The notes beneath the pieces are model-generated. The model did no database searches and had not been told where the DNA came from. It was given only the letters and a program-made list of their open reading frames with translations. Source: Artemia franciscana (Eukaryota; Arthropoda; Branchiopoda; Anostraca; Artemiidae). From it: a DNA stretch of 64,000 nucleotides. Location: positions 26,035,637-26,099,636 of the forward strand of contig NC_088883.1 in assembly GCF_032884065.1 (NCBI RefSeq). The letters are read 5' to 3'. Shown in pieces: positions 22,990 to 32,989 of the stretch. The translations under genes were made by a program, and so were the position numbers. Position 1 is the stretch's first letter; the number at the start of each line of letters is the position of its first letter.

Positions 22990-25050
22990 ATCAAAAAACA
23001 CTCTGTCTTGAGGGAATGCCGATGGGGATCAAACAGTTCGTGGTAACGAACTGTAGTAAGGAGCGATCCAGCTCAATAGTAACCAAAACCCTAAAAAATT
23101 GAATTTTGATATCAATAGCTACATCAAAAGAATTGCATTTTAATGCTGATTTTAAATATATAAATTTCATCAAGTTTAGTCTTACCCGTCAAAAGTTACG
23201 AGCCTGAGAAAATTTGCCTTATTTAGGAAAATAGGTGGAAACACCCCCTAAAAGTAGCAGGATCTTAACGAAAATGACACCATCAGATTCAGCGTATCAG
23301 AGAACCCTACTGTAGAAGTTTCAAGCTCCTATCTACAAAAATGTGGAATTTTGTATTTTTTGCCAGAAGACAAATCACGGGTGCGTGTTTATTTGTTTGT
23401 TTTTTTTTGTTTTTTTTTTTTTTTTCTTTTCTCCAGGGGTCATCGTATCGACCAAGTGGTCCTAGAATGTTGCAAGAGGGCTCATTCTAACGGAAATGAA
23501 AAGTTCTAGTGCCCTTTTTAAGTGACCAAAAAAATTGGAGGGCATCTAGGCCCCCTCCCACGCTAATTTTTTTCCCAAAGTCAACGGATCAAAATTTTGA
23601 GATGGCCATTTTGTTCAACATAGTCGAAAACCATAATAACCATGTCTTTGGGGATGACTTATTCCCTCACAGTCCCTGGGGGAGGGGCTGCAAGTTACAA
23701 ACTTCGACCAGTGTTTAAATATAATAATGGTTATTGGGAAGTGTACAGACGTTTTCAGGGGGATTTTTTTGGTTTTGGGGGTAGGGTTGAAGGGAGGGGG
23801 CTATGTGGGAGGATCTTTCCTTGGAGAAATATGTCATGGGGGAAGAAAAATTCAATGAAAAGGGCGCAGGACGAATCTGGTCACGTTAGAAAAAAACATC
23901 AAATTCAGAGTTTAATATACAATGCTGGGTGTTCGGAGCCTCTCAATTATGGAGTATAATTTGAAAATAACACAACTATACGAGCGATAAAACAGGGCAC
24001 CTAGGCCCCCTCCCACGCTCATTTTTTTCCCAAAGTCAACGGATCAAAATTTTGAGATAGCCATTTTGTTCCACATAGTCGAAAACAATAATAACTATGT
24101 ATTTGGGGATGACTTACCCCCCACAGTTCCTGGGGGAGGGACTGCAAGTTACAAACTTTGACCAATGTTTACATACAGTAATAGTTACTGGGAAGTGTAC
24201 CGACGTTATCAAGGGGATTTTTTTGGTTTGGGTGTGGGGTTCAGGGGAGGGGGCTATATGGGAGGATCTTTCCTTGGAGGAATATTTCATGGGCGAAGAG
24301 AAATTCAATGAAAAGGGCGCAGGACTTTCTAGAATTACTATAAAAAAAAAACAATGAAAATATAAACATGAAAAAGTTTTTTTTCAATTGAAAGTAAGGA
24401 GAATCATTAAAACTTAAAACAACAGAGATTATTACGCATATGAGGGTTTCTAAAAATACTTTAGCATAAAAAGCGAAACCCTCTCATATATATAATCAAA
24501 AAATATAAGAATATAAAAGTTTGTTACGTAAGTTAATTCTTAAGTTACGTATTTTGTTTACTAATAAAAACGTTCGTTAAAAATTAAAAGATCTAGTTGC
24601 CTTTTTAAGTAACCAAATAATTGGAGGGCAACTAGGCCGCCTCCCCTCCTTATTTCTCAAAATCGTCTGATCAAAACTAAGAGAAAGCCATTTAGCCAAA
24701 AAAAAAGAATTAATATGCAAATTTCATTTTAATAATTTATGTACGGAGAGCCAAAATCAGACATGCATTAATTCAAAAACTTTCAGAAATTAAATAAAAA
24801 AAAAACCTGTTTTTTGAAATGAAAGTAAGGAGCGACATTAAAACTTAAAACGAAAAGAAATTACTCCGTATATGAAAGGGGCTTTTCCTCCTTTTGATTC
24901 TTTGACACAACTCTACTTTTTAAAACAATAAAGGACTTTAGCGTAAGGAGCGGGGTGTCGAGGAGGAAAAGCCCCTTTCATATACGGAGTAATTTCTGTT
25001 CGTTTTAAGTTTTAATGTCGCTCCTTACTTTCATTTCAAAAAACTTGTTC
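22990..25050 (+). repeat. Composite dispersed repeat A, forward copy
   Basis: The reverse complement of 46888-48550 aligns along almost the whole stretch. It holds a small palindrome 'cagttcgtggtaacgaactg' (23033-23052), a T-run near 23400, and a core ('ggagggcatctaggccccct') present twice in tandem at about 23540-23870 and 24000-24330. A tail leads into the hairpin element at 24816-25038. The frames of up to 105 codons here only reflect the G-rich core. Which mobile class it belongs to is unclear: no transposase or RT is visible. Confidence 0.85.
24816..25038. mobile_element. MITE-like hairpin element, left arm shortened
   Basis: The arms begin 'gaaagtaaggagcgacatta' and end with its reverse complement. 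'ttactccgtatatgaaaggg' near 24865 pairs with 'tcatatacggagtaattt' near 24980. The left arm lacks the 'ctctttacgctaaag' segment that the right arm still carries, so this copy is asymmetric. Confidence 0.85.
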
Positions 25051-25059
25051 TTTTGTTTA

Positions 25060-25300
25060 ATATTGAACTAAATCGGTGAACTGTATGCATCCAGGGTGTC
25101 AAAATGGTTCATCTGCAATACGGCAGGAACGGCTAAGATAATTGAAACTTTCTGTAAATACTGAAGGCGATGTTCAGCTAGATCAAATGACACTATCTCC
25201 ATCCAGGATATCAGAACAAGACGTCTTCAATAGTTCATATACGGTTAATGGTATAGATTAACGCCTTAAGCGACCTAGCTGAAACTGTGAGGGAATATTG
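25060..25300. repeat. 120-bp satellite, two diverged units
   Basis: 'gaactaaatc', 'atccagggtgtcaaaatgg', 'tctgcaata' and 'ggaacggctaag' repeat at about 110-120 bp spacing and match the satellite inside the 18-23 kb duplication. The following 25300-26090 has no supported feature. Confidence 0.6.
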
Positions 25301-26099
25301 GACGGAAAGGACAAGTAGATACTAAATTTTGATTTGTTGACCGAAGGGAGCTCATCAGCGACAAAGAATCTTTGAAAAAAAATGGTTGTATTGATTCTTA
25401 GTTTGAAAGTGTGTGTTATTAGTGTTTTTATATTCTTAGTGTGATCTCTTTTATTGATCTCATTAAAATTTCAGGACTTGAAGACGCCTCAATAAAAGTT
25501 TCAGAACCAAGGGAATCGCAACTGGAAACAAATCTTGTCAGGGATTCTTCATCACCTTTTTTTTTTTTTTACAACAAATTGGAACTATATTAGCTAATAT
25601 ACTAGCTCAAAATGCATAAATGTAAACAACCAAGCTATTAAAGCAAAATATAACACACACACACAAATTCCTACAACGAAGTGTTTGATCATTATTCGTC
25701 TATATCAAAGGTTGTAACAGTAGATACGACGGAACAGCTTCACCCCCCAAAAATTCCCAAAATTGTTCACATTTTTTAAAATACTAGTAACCGTACCCAA
25801 CCATTTGTAGTTCTATAATATAGCTATTTTTAGAATTCCTAGCAAAATTTTGTCCAGAATATGAAGAGCAACCCAAAATCTTTTTGCTTTTATTCATCAA
25901 TAAAAAAAATATCAACAAAACTTAGAGAAATTAATTTTTTTACTTAACTAATTACTTAACTTTACTAATTTAACTTAACAAACAGAAGATGTTTCAACAA
26001 AAGAAGTTTTTTAAAATAAGTACAGAACTAATTTAAACCAAAGGGGAGCAGAAGTAGTGAAAAAAAAAGTCATGCTTAAAACGTAAATAAATCATTATA

Positions 26100-26600
26100 A
26101 ATAAACTAATGAAACCCTCTGACAGACCGTATTTCAACAGTAGGTGGTGCAAATATCGTAGGTAAATACCGCTTTGTAGGGCTGTAATGAGAGAAAGGTA
26201 GATATAGCTGGGGCACAATATGCGGATAAAGGATGACAGATTACCAAAAAATGTCCTTTTCAGCCAACTGTCTAGGGGTAAACAGAAAGCAGGCTGTCCG
26301 CAGTTGAGGTGAGAGGATGTCATAAAGAAAGAGTTAAAGGGAATAGAAACTTCCTGGGAGGGTGTAAAGAGGGAGGCTCTGAATAAATTGGGATAGAGGA
26401 GCGTGCGTAGCTGTGTTGGACTCCAGTGGCTTGGTGCTGCCGTCCGCAGTTGAGGTGGGAGGATGTCATTAAAAGGGAACAGAAAATTCCTGGGAGGGTG
26501 TAAAGAGGGAGGCTCTGAATAAATTGGAAGTAGAGGAGCGTGCGTAGCTGTGTTGGACTCCAGTGGCTTGGTGCTGCGGTGAGTTCTTCATAGTAGTAGT
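26100..26600 (+). pseudogene. LINE ORF2 C-terminal relic with partial tandem repeat
   Basis: One frame reads almost unbroken from about 26190: MRIKDDRLPKNVLFSQL, then SRGKQKAGCPQLR, then EDVIKKELKGIETSWEGVKR and EALNKLG, ending SCVGLQWLGAA. The only breaks are nonsense codons where tryptophan is expected (TGG to TGA or TAG). This is the C-terminal tail of a non-LTR retrotransposon ORF2. The last ~135 bp is repeated in tandem (26446-26590) with a frameshift but with the first tryptophan intact. The relic ends in 'gtagtagtagta', a microsatellite-like 3' tail. Confidence 0.8.
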
Positions 26601-26990
26601 AGTAAAGAGAGTGGAGGGGTTTCTCCCCTCCAACTCCCCCCAATGTCATCAGATCCGGTCGGGATTTAAAATAAGATTTCTGAGACACAATATCATTCCA
26701 AACATCACATTTCATTAAGATCCAATCACTCCCTCATAAGTTAAAGATACTTCATTTTTTCTATTTTCTGCGAATTAACCGGGCCCCCACTCCCCCCAGA
26801 TGGTCAAATCGGGGAAACGATTATTTCTAATTTAATCTGGTCCGGTCCCTGATACACTTGCCAAATTTCATCGTCCTAGCTTACCTGGAAGTGCCTAAAG
26901 TAGCAAAACCGGGACCGACAGACAGACAGACCGACAGAATTTGCGATTGCTATGTCACCTGGTTAATACCAAGTGCCATAAAAAACGAAT
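26600..26990 (+). repeat. Tandem repeat family B, terminal unit
   Basis: Matches the end of the longer array at 30960-32500: 'ccccactccccccagatggt', 'ttcatcgtcctagcttacct' and 'gacagaatttgcgattgct'. It ends with the small palindrome around 'ttggttaataccaa' followed by 'gtgccataaaaa'. The same ending recurs at 32466-32490. No coding sequence is evident. Confidence 0.75.
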
Positions 26991-27715
26991 TTAAAAACAT
27001 TTTGAAAAAAAAGGTATAGAGCTAAATCCTGAAACCATAAAACACAAAAAATTAAGGAAACAAGGGCTGATTCAAGGTCAATAAATTGGAATGAGTCGTA
27101 AAACAAACTTAAAATAAGTCAAGAACCTATTTTTACGAATAAAATAGCGACCTTTCATGTAGAATATTTCAAAATAATTAAGTATATAAATAGTTGGTGT
27201 ATCCAAAAATACTCATAGGCAAATACCTGAAATAAACTGCGCCGAACATTAAATATTTGTCATGGTAATATTATCAAAATACCAAATAAAATAAGAGACA
27301 AATGTTTTGCAATATCTGTCGGTACTGGAGGCAGGGTAAGTCATTAACTGTCGACAATTATTTTTAATCTGTCCGAGTCTAGTCACTGGTCGTTCAGTAG
27401 GGTCTTTCAAATAATTTAGTCCAAAGAGATAATAATAAATGCAATTAATTTGATTAATTCGATAAATTTTATTTCAATACATTTATTCAATTCTTTGCTT
27501 ATCATTTAACTGTAAATTAGCACTAGTCATTTCCAAATTTGTCATCTTGGGAAAAATAGAAGAAAGAAGAAGCAAAATAACCTAAAAAATTCATGTCAGG
27601 TTCGTGTATAAAAAGACACTACTCTAAAATAGTTTTGTGAGAAACTGGCTAGAGTTTGAAGTCTTGCAAGTTTCATATAGTCTCCGCATTCGAGAAATAA
27701 GAAAAACCCAAGTAC

Positions 27716-27864
27716 CTTGTGCTAGTAGTGCCAATAACCAGCAATTTCTTTCCTTCAGGTTTCTTCTTCAAATAACATTTTAGCATCTCATACGGTTTGT
27801 ATGTAGGACCAACATCGTCAAACAAAATGCAACTCACATCACTCTCGTAGGCATTAAGAAAATA
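27716..27864 (-). CDS. NSF-like AAA protein, exon with Walker B
   Basis: A 149-bp exon: the acceptor 'ttttttttccag' precedes it and the donor 'acaag|gtactt' follows it. It encodes YFLNAYESDVSCILFDDVG, then LKCYLKKKPEGKKLLVIGTT. The order of a hydrophobic strand ending in DD (Walker B), a middle helix, and KKLLVIGTTS (sensor 1 region) matches the D2 domain of N-ethylmaleimide sensitive factor, the ATPase that takes SNARE complexes apart. It continues in frame from the exon at 29801-29958. Against classic NSF it is clearly diverged, so a paralogue is likelier than NSF itself. The downstream exons were not found. Confidence 0.7.
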
Positions 27865-27974
27865 CTGGAAAAAAAATTGTCGTAGATGCAGCAATTTGCG
27901 ATGACAGAAACATTTAACTCGTAAAAACAAATAAAGTTAGAATTAAAGAAGCAGGAATATTTTTTCTGACGTCT

Positions 27975-28150
27975 TCTTTCCTATTTTCTCTCTTTTTTTT
28001 GTTGAATAAATTTGTCAATTTGGTCAATTATCTGCACCTTTGTCGCATCCCTCCCCCCCCAGAGATTTTGCTCATTGGCGTCCTTGTCACGTTGGGCCTA
28101 AACCAAGACTTTGCTGTAGATCCGCCCCTTTGTGGCATTAAATAAAGAAT
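27975..28150. repeat. Dispersed repeat C, copy 1
   Basis: Shares 'aatttggtcaatta', 'ttttgctcattggc' and 'aagactttgct-tagat' with 30665-30850, in the same orientation and separated by 2.7 kb. The 82-codon minus-strand frame at 28028-28276 is partly this repeat. Confidence 0.65.
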
Positions 28151-28670
28151 TGGGTCAACAATTTTACTTACGGACTTTACCACTGCGAATAATACTGCTA
28201 GTATAAGAAGGGTCATTAATAATATTCCATCACTCCGCCAATTCGATTTTTTTTTCCTTTTTTTAAATGCATGCATATATAATACTATTAATCGGAAATT
28301 TACATTTCTTTAGGTAGTAATTTTTTTTCTATTTTTGACACGAAATGCAAATTCAGCCATTTGTTTAAGGAGTGGTGGTAGCTACGTAGTTTCTTGTCCT
28401 AATCATTAAAAAGAGCTATGTTATTGATTCACTTCCCTTTCTCACTTCATCATCATCCTCTTTCTCACTCTCTTTTGCTTTTTATGATAGTGTTAACGTA
28501 AAATTTTTAGAGTATACTAGCCAAGCAAGCACCCTGATCGTGCAACCGCACGTTGACAACCTGAAATGTTCTAGCAGCAGTAACAGGCACCGTTTCAGTA
28601 TTTTATTTTAGCAGAAGACCCAGAATACTTATACTTTACAGAGAATTAACCCTATTAGACTTTATTAAGC

Positions 28671-28774
28671 ATGGGATGCACAGCACAAAATATTTCAAAA
28701 CCTTTGTCTCCAGCTTCGCCAGGATCATCTTCTGGATCATCCCACCGAAAAGTTAAGTGGATAGAAAATAGTAG
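28671..28774 (+). CDS. Possible first coding exon starting MGC
   Basis: An ATG at 28671 opens 34 codons that read MGCTAQNISKPLSPASPGSS, then SGSSHRKVKWIENS, and end at a possible donor 'tag|gttata'. The MGC start would be a myristoylation plus palmitoylation signal, and the serine/proline-rich, low-complexity composition resembles an N-terminal tail. It sits on the strand opposite to, and inside the intron of, the NSF-like gene. No second exon was identified, so this is tentative. Confidence 0.3.
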
Positions 28775-29149
28775 GTTATATTAATTGGAAAATAATTAGT
28801 TAGTAATTTTTAATTAAATAAACAATAAAATTTTTCTTAATTATAAAAGAATGTTGAAGAGGCTCTTGTAAAATATAATCACAAGCTTGAATGTTCTGGT
28901 TTAGACAGGATGTTTTAATATAACGTTCCACTATGACATTAAAAACCCAGACCTCTAATTAGTTTTCTATTACCATTCATCTTCATCCTTCCAGTCTTGC
29001 ACTCGAACGAGGAGGAGAGGAGGATATCCCACAATTTTCCTTAAATTATGCGAAGTTTTGGATTCAACCAAAAATTCCTTATATTCTCAGTAACATTCGC
29101 TCTAGCAAAATTCTAAGAATCAATAGGTTGAACTAAAAGGAAAATCAGA

Positions 29150-29700
29150 GGCTTAATGCCGGTCGGGATTTAAAACAAGAGCTCTTAGTCACGAAGTCCT
29201 TCTAAATATCAAAATCCATTTAGATCCGATCACCCACTTTTAAGTTAAAATTACTTCATTTTTTTATTTTTCCTCTCCCTTCAGCCCCCAGATGGTCATA
29301 TCGGGGATAAGATGACTTAATCAAGTCAATTTTTGCAGCTCCCTGACACACCTACCAAATTCCATTGTCATAGCACGTCCAGAAGCACCAAACTCGATAC
29401 AGCATAGAACCCCACCCCTTAGCTCCCCAAAAGAAAGCGGATCCAGTCCCGTTACGTCACTTACGTATCTACGACATTTGCTCGTTCTACCACCCACCAA
29501 TGTTCATCCCGATCTCTCCACTCTAAGCGCCTTCCAAGATTTTCAGTTTCCCTCCCCAACTCCCCTCAATGTCAACAGATCTGGTCAATATTTCAAACAA
29601 AAGGTCTGAGCCAGGAGTTCCTTCAAAATATCAAATCTCATTTAGATCTGGTCACCCGACGTCTGGAACAGCTAAGATATAGGTAATAAAAAGGGGTCAA
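29150..29700 (+). repeat. Tandem repeat family B, internal units
   Basis: 'gtcgggatttaaaacaagag', 'cttctaaatatcaaa', 'agatccgatcaccc' and 'cccgatctctccactctaag' occur in the same order as in the larger array at 30960-32500. The units are about 300 bp and alternate between two forms of pyrimidine-rich linker. Confidence 0.75.
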
Positions 29701-29800
29701 AGAAACCAGCGAGGACAAGGAAAAAATGAATTTTAAATCATGTGCAAACTCATTGTCTTTTAAAAATTGTCTCACCAATTCTCAGTTTGAACTAATTTAC

Positions 29801-29958
29801 CTTTTTAATAGCGTGGTCCTTATATAATGGTGGAACTACAATCATGTCCATTGCAGTGCATACTTGGATGAGAGGATAATTGGTATTGCTGGCTATATAA
29901 GCTGCAAAATCCCTCTTTTTCAATATTTCTGAACTAAATGAATAGATGACCGGAATGC
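29801..29958 (-). CDS. NSF-like AAA protein, exon with degenerate P-loop
   Basis: A 158-bp exon with clean borders (acceptor 'ttcttgtttcag', donor 'aaaaag|gtaaat'). After two split-codon bases it reads IPVIYSFSSEILKKRDFAAY, then IASNTNYPLIQVC, and ends DHAIKK. Joined to the next exon (KK|YFLNAYES) it follows the NSF D2 pattern from the strand before the P-loop to the helix before Walker B. At the place of the P-loop (NSF-type GPPxSGKT, followed by LAAKIA) the sequence is SSEILKKR, followed by FAAYIA. The phosphate-binding glycines and threonine are therefore gone while the flanks persist. The ATP-binding site is probably inactive, or the gene is a decaying paralogue, although both exons stay open and correctly spliced. 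Confidence 0.7.
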
Positions 29959-30664
29959 CTGAAACAAGAAAAAAAAATTGTTACATAGTTTAGCTACTTT
30001 GAATATAGAAATCCACATAATATTGAAAGATCTTTGCTAATATTTTTAATGAGTCAATATATAAGAGAATGAGAAGCAAAAGCTGTTAGAACAATTAGAA
30101 ACGAGAGGTAGCAATTAGAGATTTATTAACCCTGTTAATACAGCTCTTATAGACGTATATAACCTTAAAGATATTTTGGAAATACACTGTACATTCACTG
30201 CAAAACATTGAGCAAATCTAGTCTATCCTGACTCCTTGACTAATAGAACAGTTGAGGATCAGAACAGAAAGAAGCATAGAAAGTGCGGATAAAAATGACT
30301 GGTAATAGTCTCCCTGCTCAAGGAGAACCAGAATAGTCTCACTGTCCATCAATTCTACCACTCATTCTTCGGCTTTCGTCTGATTATAATGTCTAGTCTG
30401 GTCAAACATCAAACAAGAAACAAAGATGAGAATCAAAAGTGCCGTTGCAGCTCGAGTTCTCCTTAACGGCGATAAGCCCTGGTCTACTATACTTGAAGTA
30501 TTTTTTTTGTGGGTAATATTTAATGCCAACACACCTTTTAAGATCCTGAAATTAGGACTAAATTCCAAGGAGTAACACACTTTCGTAAACAGACAACAGA
30601 GAAAAATAACAGAAAAAGATTCACCCGTGGATCCATGGAGGCTGAGAACATCTACCCCCAATAT

Positions 30665-30850
30665 TTTTCTGGCACCCTCTTTCCACGTATTTTCACTTTT
30701 TTAGAGTAAATCTGGTAATTTGGTCAATTATTGGCATGTTTATCACATTAAGCCCCCCCCCCTCCCCACAAAAAATATGCTCATTGGCACCCTTGGCAAA
30801 TCCCCCCCAAGATTTTGCTCTAGATTAGTCCCTGGTGGGGTTAATTCAAC
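30665..30850. repeat. Dispersed repeat C, copy 2
   Basis: Second copy of the element at 27975-28150, followed in both cases by a run of C and 'gctcattggc'. The region 29960-30660 upstream holds a 99-codon minus-strand frame (30362-30661) that I cannot assign to any family and do not call. Confidence 0.65.
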
Positions 30851-30959
30851 TGCCAATTTTAATATACCAACCACTTGATGGCTTAGGAAAAGATCATGTG
30901 GCCGTCCATGAATGGGATGGTCTTATAGTCAGCACCATTTCCTAAACAAGATAGGAATA

Positions 30960-32500
30960 AGTTTTGAAGATGCTCCCGCGTCTGCTAAAGACAGGGTTTC
31001 CTGCTCTCTCAACCTGGCACCATCGGCAGTAAGGATTAAGTAGTAAGTTACTTATTCTTCCCATCAAGTTTCATCCCGATCTCTCCACTCTCAGCGTTTT
31101 CCAAGATTTCTCTTTCCCTCCTCCAACCCCCTATGTTCCCGGATTCAATTCGAATAAAAAATAGAGCATCTGAGACATAAGATCCTTCTATATATATCAA
31201 GTTTCATTAAGATCCAATCACCTATTCGTAAGACAATAATACCCCAATTTTCACGTTTTCTAAGAATTCTGGCTTCCCCTTCAAACTCTCCCCAATGTCA
31301 AAGGATCTAGTTGGAATTTAAAATTAGAGCTTTAAAGCACAAGATCCTTCTAAATATCAAATTTCATTAAGATCTGGTCACCCTTTCGTAAGTTATAAAT
31401 ACCTCATTTTTCCAAATTACCCCCCTCCCCCAACTCCACCAAAGAGAGCAGATCCGGTTATTTCAGTCACGTATATTAGAAAGGTTTTTATTCTTCCCAT
31501 CCAGTTTCATCCTGATCTCTCCACTTTAAGTATTTTCTAAGATTTCCAATCCCCCCCAACCTTAATGACACTGGATCCGTTTGAGAATTAAAATAAGAGA
31601 TCTGAGTTACGAGGTCCTTCTAAATATGAAGTTTCATGAAGATCCGATCAATTCTTTGTAAGTTAAAAGTAAGTCATTTTTCCAATTTTTCAGAATTACC
31701 CCCCCCCCCCCCCCATTAGAACGGATCAGTTCCAATTATGTCAATCACGTATCTTAGACTTCTGCTTATCTTTCCCGTCAAGTTTCATTCTGATCCCTCC
31801 AATCTAAGCGTTTTCCATGATTTTAGGCCCCCCCCCCAGACTCCCCCTAATGTCACCAGTTCCAGTTGGGATTTGTAATGAGAGCTTTGAGACACGATAT
31901 CCTTCTAAATGTCAAATCTAATTGAGATCCGATCACCCGTTCGTAAGTTAAAAATATTTCATTTTTTCAACTTTTTCAGAATTAACCCTCTACCCCAACT
32001 ACACCAAAGAGAGCGAATCCCTTTCGATTATGTCAATCACGTATCTAGGACTTGTGCTTATTTTTCCCACCAAGTTTTATCCCGATCCCTCCGCTCTGAG
32101 TTTTTTCAAAGATTTTAGGTTTCCCCAACCAACCCCCCCCCTGATGTCACCAGATCCAGTTGGGATTTAAAATAACGCTCTAAGACACAATATCCTTCCA
32201 AACATCAAATTTCATTAAGATCTGATCAACCGTTCGTAAGTTAAAAATACTTCATTTTTTCTATTTTTTCCAAATTAACCGGCCCCCCACTCCTCCCCAT
32301 ATGGTCAAATCGGGAAAACGACTATTTCTAATTTAATCAAGTCTGATATCTGATAAACCTGCTAAATTTCATCGTCCTAGCTTACCTGGAAGTGCCTTAA
32401 GTACCAGGACCGACATTCCGATAGACAGACAGACCGACAGAATTTGCGATTGCTATATGTCATTTAGTTAATACCAAGTGCTATAAAAACAAGCCTGACA
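30960..32500 (+). repeat. Tandem repeat family B, main array
   Basis: About five units of 250-320 bp. Each has 'cccgatctctccactctaag', a C-run, 'gggatttaaaata-gag', 'atccttctaaa-atcaaatt', 'attaagatccgatcacc' and 'gtaagttaaaaatac'. The array ends at 32400-32490 with 'gacagacagaccgacagaat' and the palindrome 'ttagttaataccaa', then 'gtgctataaaaa' and A-runs. The polarised end suggests an element with a defined 3' terminus and not a simple satellite. Confidence 0.85.
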
Positions 32501-32888
32501 AAAAAAAAAAAAAACAAAAAACAAGTAAATAATAGCCTGAAAAAAAAACTAGTGCCATAAAAAAACTTTATGGCAAGAAGAACTTGCCATAAAAAACAGA
32601 AAAACTTAAATACTGCAGCAAGGTGTAGGCTATATTTAGTACTGGATGAAAAAAAATAAATATCAAAAATGTTCGCTCTTGATCCCTATATTCCCAAGCA
32701 ATCTGATGCATAATTACTACTTGTCAGTTTAATTAGCCAATTTTAGCAACATGCAGAAACGCGAGGCAGAATATAAGGTTTTGAAATGTAGTTAATGAAA
32801 CTCTTTCCCACAAGAAACTCAAACAGTCTTCCCCATATCTTTAAAGGAAAGCTGAAGGATCCATTGCAGACAAAAAATCCTTAGTAAG

Positions 32889-32988
32889 NNNNNNNNNNNN
32901 NNNNNNNNNNNNNNNNNNNNNNNNNNNNNNNNNNNNNNNNNNNNNNNNNNNNNNNNNNNNNNNNNNNNNNNNNNNNNNNNNNNNNNNN
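32889..32988. other. Assembly gap (100 N)
   Basis: Exactly 100 N bases, the conventional placeholder for a gap of unknown size. Distances across it should not be trusted. Confidence 1.
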
Positions 32989-32989
32989 T

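Noticed and set aside
23509-24357. Glycine/tryptophan-rich frames of 70-105 codons
   Set aside because: They run through the G-rich core of composite repeat A and recur in its other copies in both orientations.
25475-25555. Possible plus-strand exon after 'attaaaatttcag' (reads LEDASIKVSEPRESQLET)
   Set aside because: Acceptor and frame are plausible, but no donor is near and a T-run follows; too weak to call.
28028-28276. 82-codon minus-strand frame with a transmembrane-like segment and a 'gtaagt' in the middle
   Set aside because: More than half is dispersed repeat C; the remainder has no clear acceptor.
30362-30661. 99-codon minus-strand frame with a hydrophobic C-terminal stretch
   Set aside because: No family resemblance, no splice borders; adjoining repeat C contributes part of the context.
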